From Caldisericales bacterium (lineage in GTDB: Bacteria; Caldisericota; Caldisericia; Caldisericales; Caldisericaceae): DNA of 16,888 nt. The translations under genes were made by a program, and so were the position numbers. Numbering within the stretch: position 1 is the first letter of the stretch; each line of letters starts with the position of its first letter. Positions 15,614-16,888 of the stretch are shown here, in pieces. The notes under the pieces are model-generated. The model ran no database searches, was not told the origin of the DNA, and saw only the letters and a list, made by a program, of their open reading frames with translations. Where the stretch lies: NCBI GenBank assembly GCA_015485995.1, contig WFSP01000029.1:1-16888 (forward strand), written 5' to 3'.

Positions 15614-16260
15614 TGTTTTTTCCTCCTGTAAAGTTTCTTTTCTATATTTGATAAATGCTCGTTTATGCTTTTTAATACCTGAACAATTTCACTTACTATG
15701 TCGCTGTCGAAATCCCTCAAACTGAAATTAGAGTTAGAGAATTCAATATCTTCTGAGTCTTCAAGTTCATTGATTTGTGCAATAATAGAGAGTTTCTTTT
15801 TTGTTGATATTTCTTTGTCCGAAGCTTTCCCGCTGAGCCTGGTGAGTAAAATAGTTGGAAAAAAGTAGTATATACCTTTTCTGCCTACTTCTAAGTTCAT
15901 TGCTTCGCAAAAGCTGATTAGCGAAAGCGGGGAAATCTGAAACACCGTTCCGTTTGCAAGAATGAACAGCACGGAAAGCTTTCTATTTTTGCTATTTCGT
16001 ATTCTGGAAAACTGCAAAACAGTCCTTTTATCAATTTTTATACCATCGGTCCATAATATTTGGTTTGAAATCGTTGGAAAAGTTTTGCTAAATCCATTAT
16101 CTATTTTTTTTGTATAATGAATCAGGAAGATGGAAAACTCTGTTGTAACAAGCCCATCCTCTTTATTCAAAATACTATCCTTTACAACCTTTTCGTTGTA
16201 CGTTCTTTTTATTGTGCGTTTTGCAGTAAGAAGCGCACCCTTAATCGTTTTTATCTCCAT
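15610..16260 (-). CDS. Hypothetical protein, first gene of the long array
   Basis: A 216-aa protein I do not recognise. The middle part (about 40-150) alternates short beta-like and hydrophobic stretches, such as KLSVLFILANGTVFQISPLSLISFCEAMNL, without a clear membrane helix. The tail (about 175-216) is predicted helical, with heptad-like hydrophobics IVSEIVQVLKSINEHLSNIEKKL ending in RRKKQ, which could be a short coiled coil with a basic end. There is no signal peptide. A good ribosome binding site, AAGGA (16266-16270), lies 5 nt before the ATG. The 4-nt stop/start overlap with the 3D-domain gene implies co-translation. The codon use looks like that of its neighbours. A regulatory or envelope-linked role would be a guess from context only. 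Confidence 0.75.
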   Translation of the reverse strand: MEIKTIKGALLTAKRTIKRTYNEKVVKDSILNKEDGLVTTEFSIFLIHYTKKIDNGFSKTFPTISNQILWTDGIKIDKRTVLQFSRIRNSKNRKLSVLFILANGTVFQISPLSLISFCEAMNLEVGRKGIYYFFPTILLTRLSGKASDKEISTKKKLSIIAQINELEDSEDIEFSNSNFSLRDFDSDIVSEIVQVLKSINEHLSNIEKKLYRRKKQ

Positions 16261-16294
16261 ATTTTTCCTTTAAATTAAACATAACTGAGAAATT

Positions 16295-16322
16295 AGTATA
16301 CTGAAAATTGAGTTTTAAGCAA
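16295..16322 (-). promoter_or_regulatory. Candidate promoter of the ten-gene array, next to an IS tip
   Basis: On the minus strand TATACT (16295-16300, 5 of 6) has TTGCTT (16317-16322, 3 of 6) 16 bp upstream, 34 bp before the first ATG of the array. The -35 lies one base from the predicted end of the right IS at 16324. The IS has therefore either displaced any upstream control sequence or helped to create this promoter. The weak -35 keeps confidence modest. Confidence 0.4.
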
Positions 16323-16323
16323 G

Positions 16324-16353
16324 TGAGTGTATAAGTCCAATACATTTGAGACT
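16324..16353 (+). repeat. Terminal inverted repeat of right IS
   Basis: The plus strand reads TGAGTGTATAAGTCCA and ends TGAGACT at 16353. It pairs with the minus-strand repeat at 242-272 (25 of 30 columns identical, one 1-nt gap). It lies at the 3' end of the transposase gene, whose last conserved codons are inside the repeat, as is usual for compact IS elements. Confidence 0.75.
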
Positions 16354-16440
16354 TCAAATAGTATTTTATTATAAAATCCATAGGTGACAAATTATTGAGG
16401 CTGTGATGAGGCCTTTCAGTGTTATACCAGATGAGGTATT

Positions 16441-16450
16441 CTATGCTATG
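16441..16450. repeat. Tandem duplication CTATG x2
   Basis: Two adjacent copies of CTATG shift the transposase reading frame and create its TAG stop at 16441-16443. One copy would give the expected family sequence ELIEYLIWYN. This looks like a replication-slippage or repair event, or an assembly error at a repeat. Confidence 0.8.
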
Positions 16451-16888
16451 AGTTCTGAATTGAATGTGTTTACATCATCTGATAATAAGTATAAGTGGTA
16501 ATCTATGAATTCTTCTTCAAGTGTCTTGTTTGCTCTTTCTATATATCCATTTATCTTAGGATGCCCTGGGTATATAAATAGATGTGTAATGTGCTTATCT
16601 TTGAGATACTTATCAAACATACCTAAGTACTCTGAGCCGTTATCTGTTTGAACTGCTGTAATTGGGTATGATTGTAGTTGTAGCGTATTGTTTGACTTTA
16701 GTTCTGATTTCAATTCTAATCCTAATCCATCAATGTTACCTGGATATACTGCTTCTGCTTTCTTAAAGAAGTCTAATGCATTCTTACTGCTCTTTGATTT
16801 ATATGCATAGGAGAAAGCAAATCTTGTATTAATATCTACTGCATTGTATATGTATCTCTTAATGCCATTTATGAACTCTACGATTGTA

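Larger units (their letters stand above)
16324..16888 (-). mobile_element. Insertion sequence, 3' end only, cut by right window edge (rve/DDE type, IS481- or IS3-like)
   Basis: It consists of the 3' half of a DDE transposase gene and the terminal inverted repeat at 16324-16353. It has the same orientation as the IS at the left edge and a matching tip sequence, so the two are probably copies of one element or close relatives. The IS481/IS3 assignment comes from the integrase-core motifs and the TG-starting ends. A target-site duplication cannot be checked because only one end of each copy is visible. Confidence 0.7.
16324..16888 (-). pseudogene. DDE transposase (integrase core), 5' truncated by window edge and frameshifted
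   Basis: The frame is open from the right edge (first full codon at 16885-16887) to a TAG at 16441-16443. It reads TIVEFINGIKRYIY-NAVDINTRFAFSYA, then TDNGSEY, then PKINGYIERANKTLEEEF. D in AVDIN, D in TDNGS and E in YIERAN are the DDE triad of the rve integrase core. After FNSELIA the frame stops, but the conserved ending YLIWYNTERPHHSLNNLSPMDF continues in another frame (about 16437 to 16373). CTATGCTATG at 16441-16450 is a tandem 5-mer. Removing one copy restores FNSELIEYLIWYNTERPHHSL exactly. The restored frame has no stop before 16241, so it would read through the inverted repeat into flanking DNA. Confidence 0.8.

Noticed and set aside
273..16323. The segment as the cargo of an active composite transposon
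   Set aside because: The cargo is housekeeping genes in a normal operon layout, one transposase is frameshifted, and outer ends and target duplications are not visible. Kept only as a possibility.
16441..16450. Programmed ribosomal frameshifting in the transposase
   Set aside because: There is no slippery heptamer, and the break coincides with a tandem duplication whose removal restores the frame exactly, so mutation is simpler.
1..16888. CRISPR arrays, tRNA or rRNA genes, toxin-antitoxin or defence genes
   Set aside because: I saw no spaced direct repeats, no tRNA-like cloverleaf in any intergenic gap, and no gene of those families.

Overview
The window is one AT-rich bacterial stretch in which almost every base is coding. 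The features suggest a low-GC bacterium of the Firmicutes (Bacillota) type or a deep-branching relative such as Caldisericota, Dictyoglomota, Atribacterota or Thermotogota. These are split-subunit glycine decarboxylase (gcvPA/gcvPB), a G5/3D-domain protein directly before rsmA (compare yabE-rnmV-ksgA in Bacillus), a DUF5693 protein, an N-terminally extended uridine kinase, and frequent AGGAGG ribosome binding sites. The phylum is an inference; no rRNA or other phylogenetic marker was analysed.

Layout. (1) 1-272: the 5' end of an insertion sequence (IS) pointing left. It has a terminal inverted repeat, a promoter-like -10, a strong RBS and the first 57 codons of its protein, cut by the window edge. 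(2) 299-1855, minus: a GT-C type membrane glycosyltransferase. (3) 1856-1968: a divergent promoter region with a palindromic -10 element. (4) 1969-4641, plus: a uridine-kinase-family protein and a UPF0104/LPG_synthase_TM membrane protein. (5) 4638-16260, minus: ten genes head to tail, mostly overlapping or a few bases apart. In transcription order they are an unknown 216-aa protein, a G5/3D cell-wall protein, rsmA, gcvH, gcvPA, gcvPB, argS, a DUF5693 membrane protein, murJ and a metallophosphoesterase. A near-consensus internal promoter lies before gcvH. The convergent pair at 4638-4641 shares its stop codons. (6) 16324-16888: the 3' end of a second IS of the same type, also on the minus strand, with the matching terminal repeat and a DDE transposase broken by a 5-nt tandem duplication.

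How the genes relate. The long array mixes envelope functions (3D-domain protein, MurJ lipid II flippase, DUF5693 membrane protein), translation (RsmA, ArgS) and one-carbon metabolism (glycine cleavage H protein plus both P subunits). No gcvT or lpd is present, so glycine cleavage must be completed by genes elsewhere. No defence system, CRISPR array or obviously new multi-gene system was found. The least ordinary items are the paired IS ends with a frameshifted transposase, the tight DUF5693-murJ coupling, and the unrecognised 216-aa protein that heads the large array right beside an IS end.
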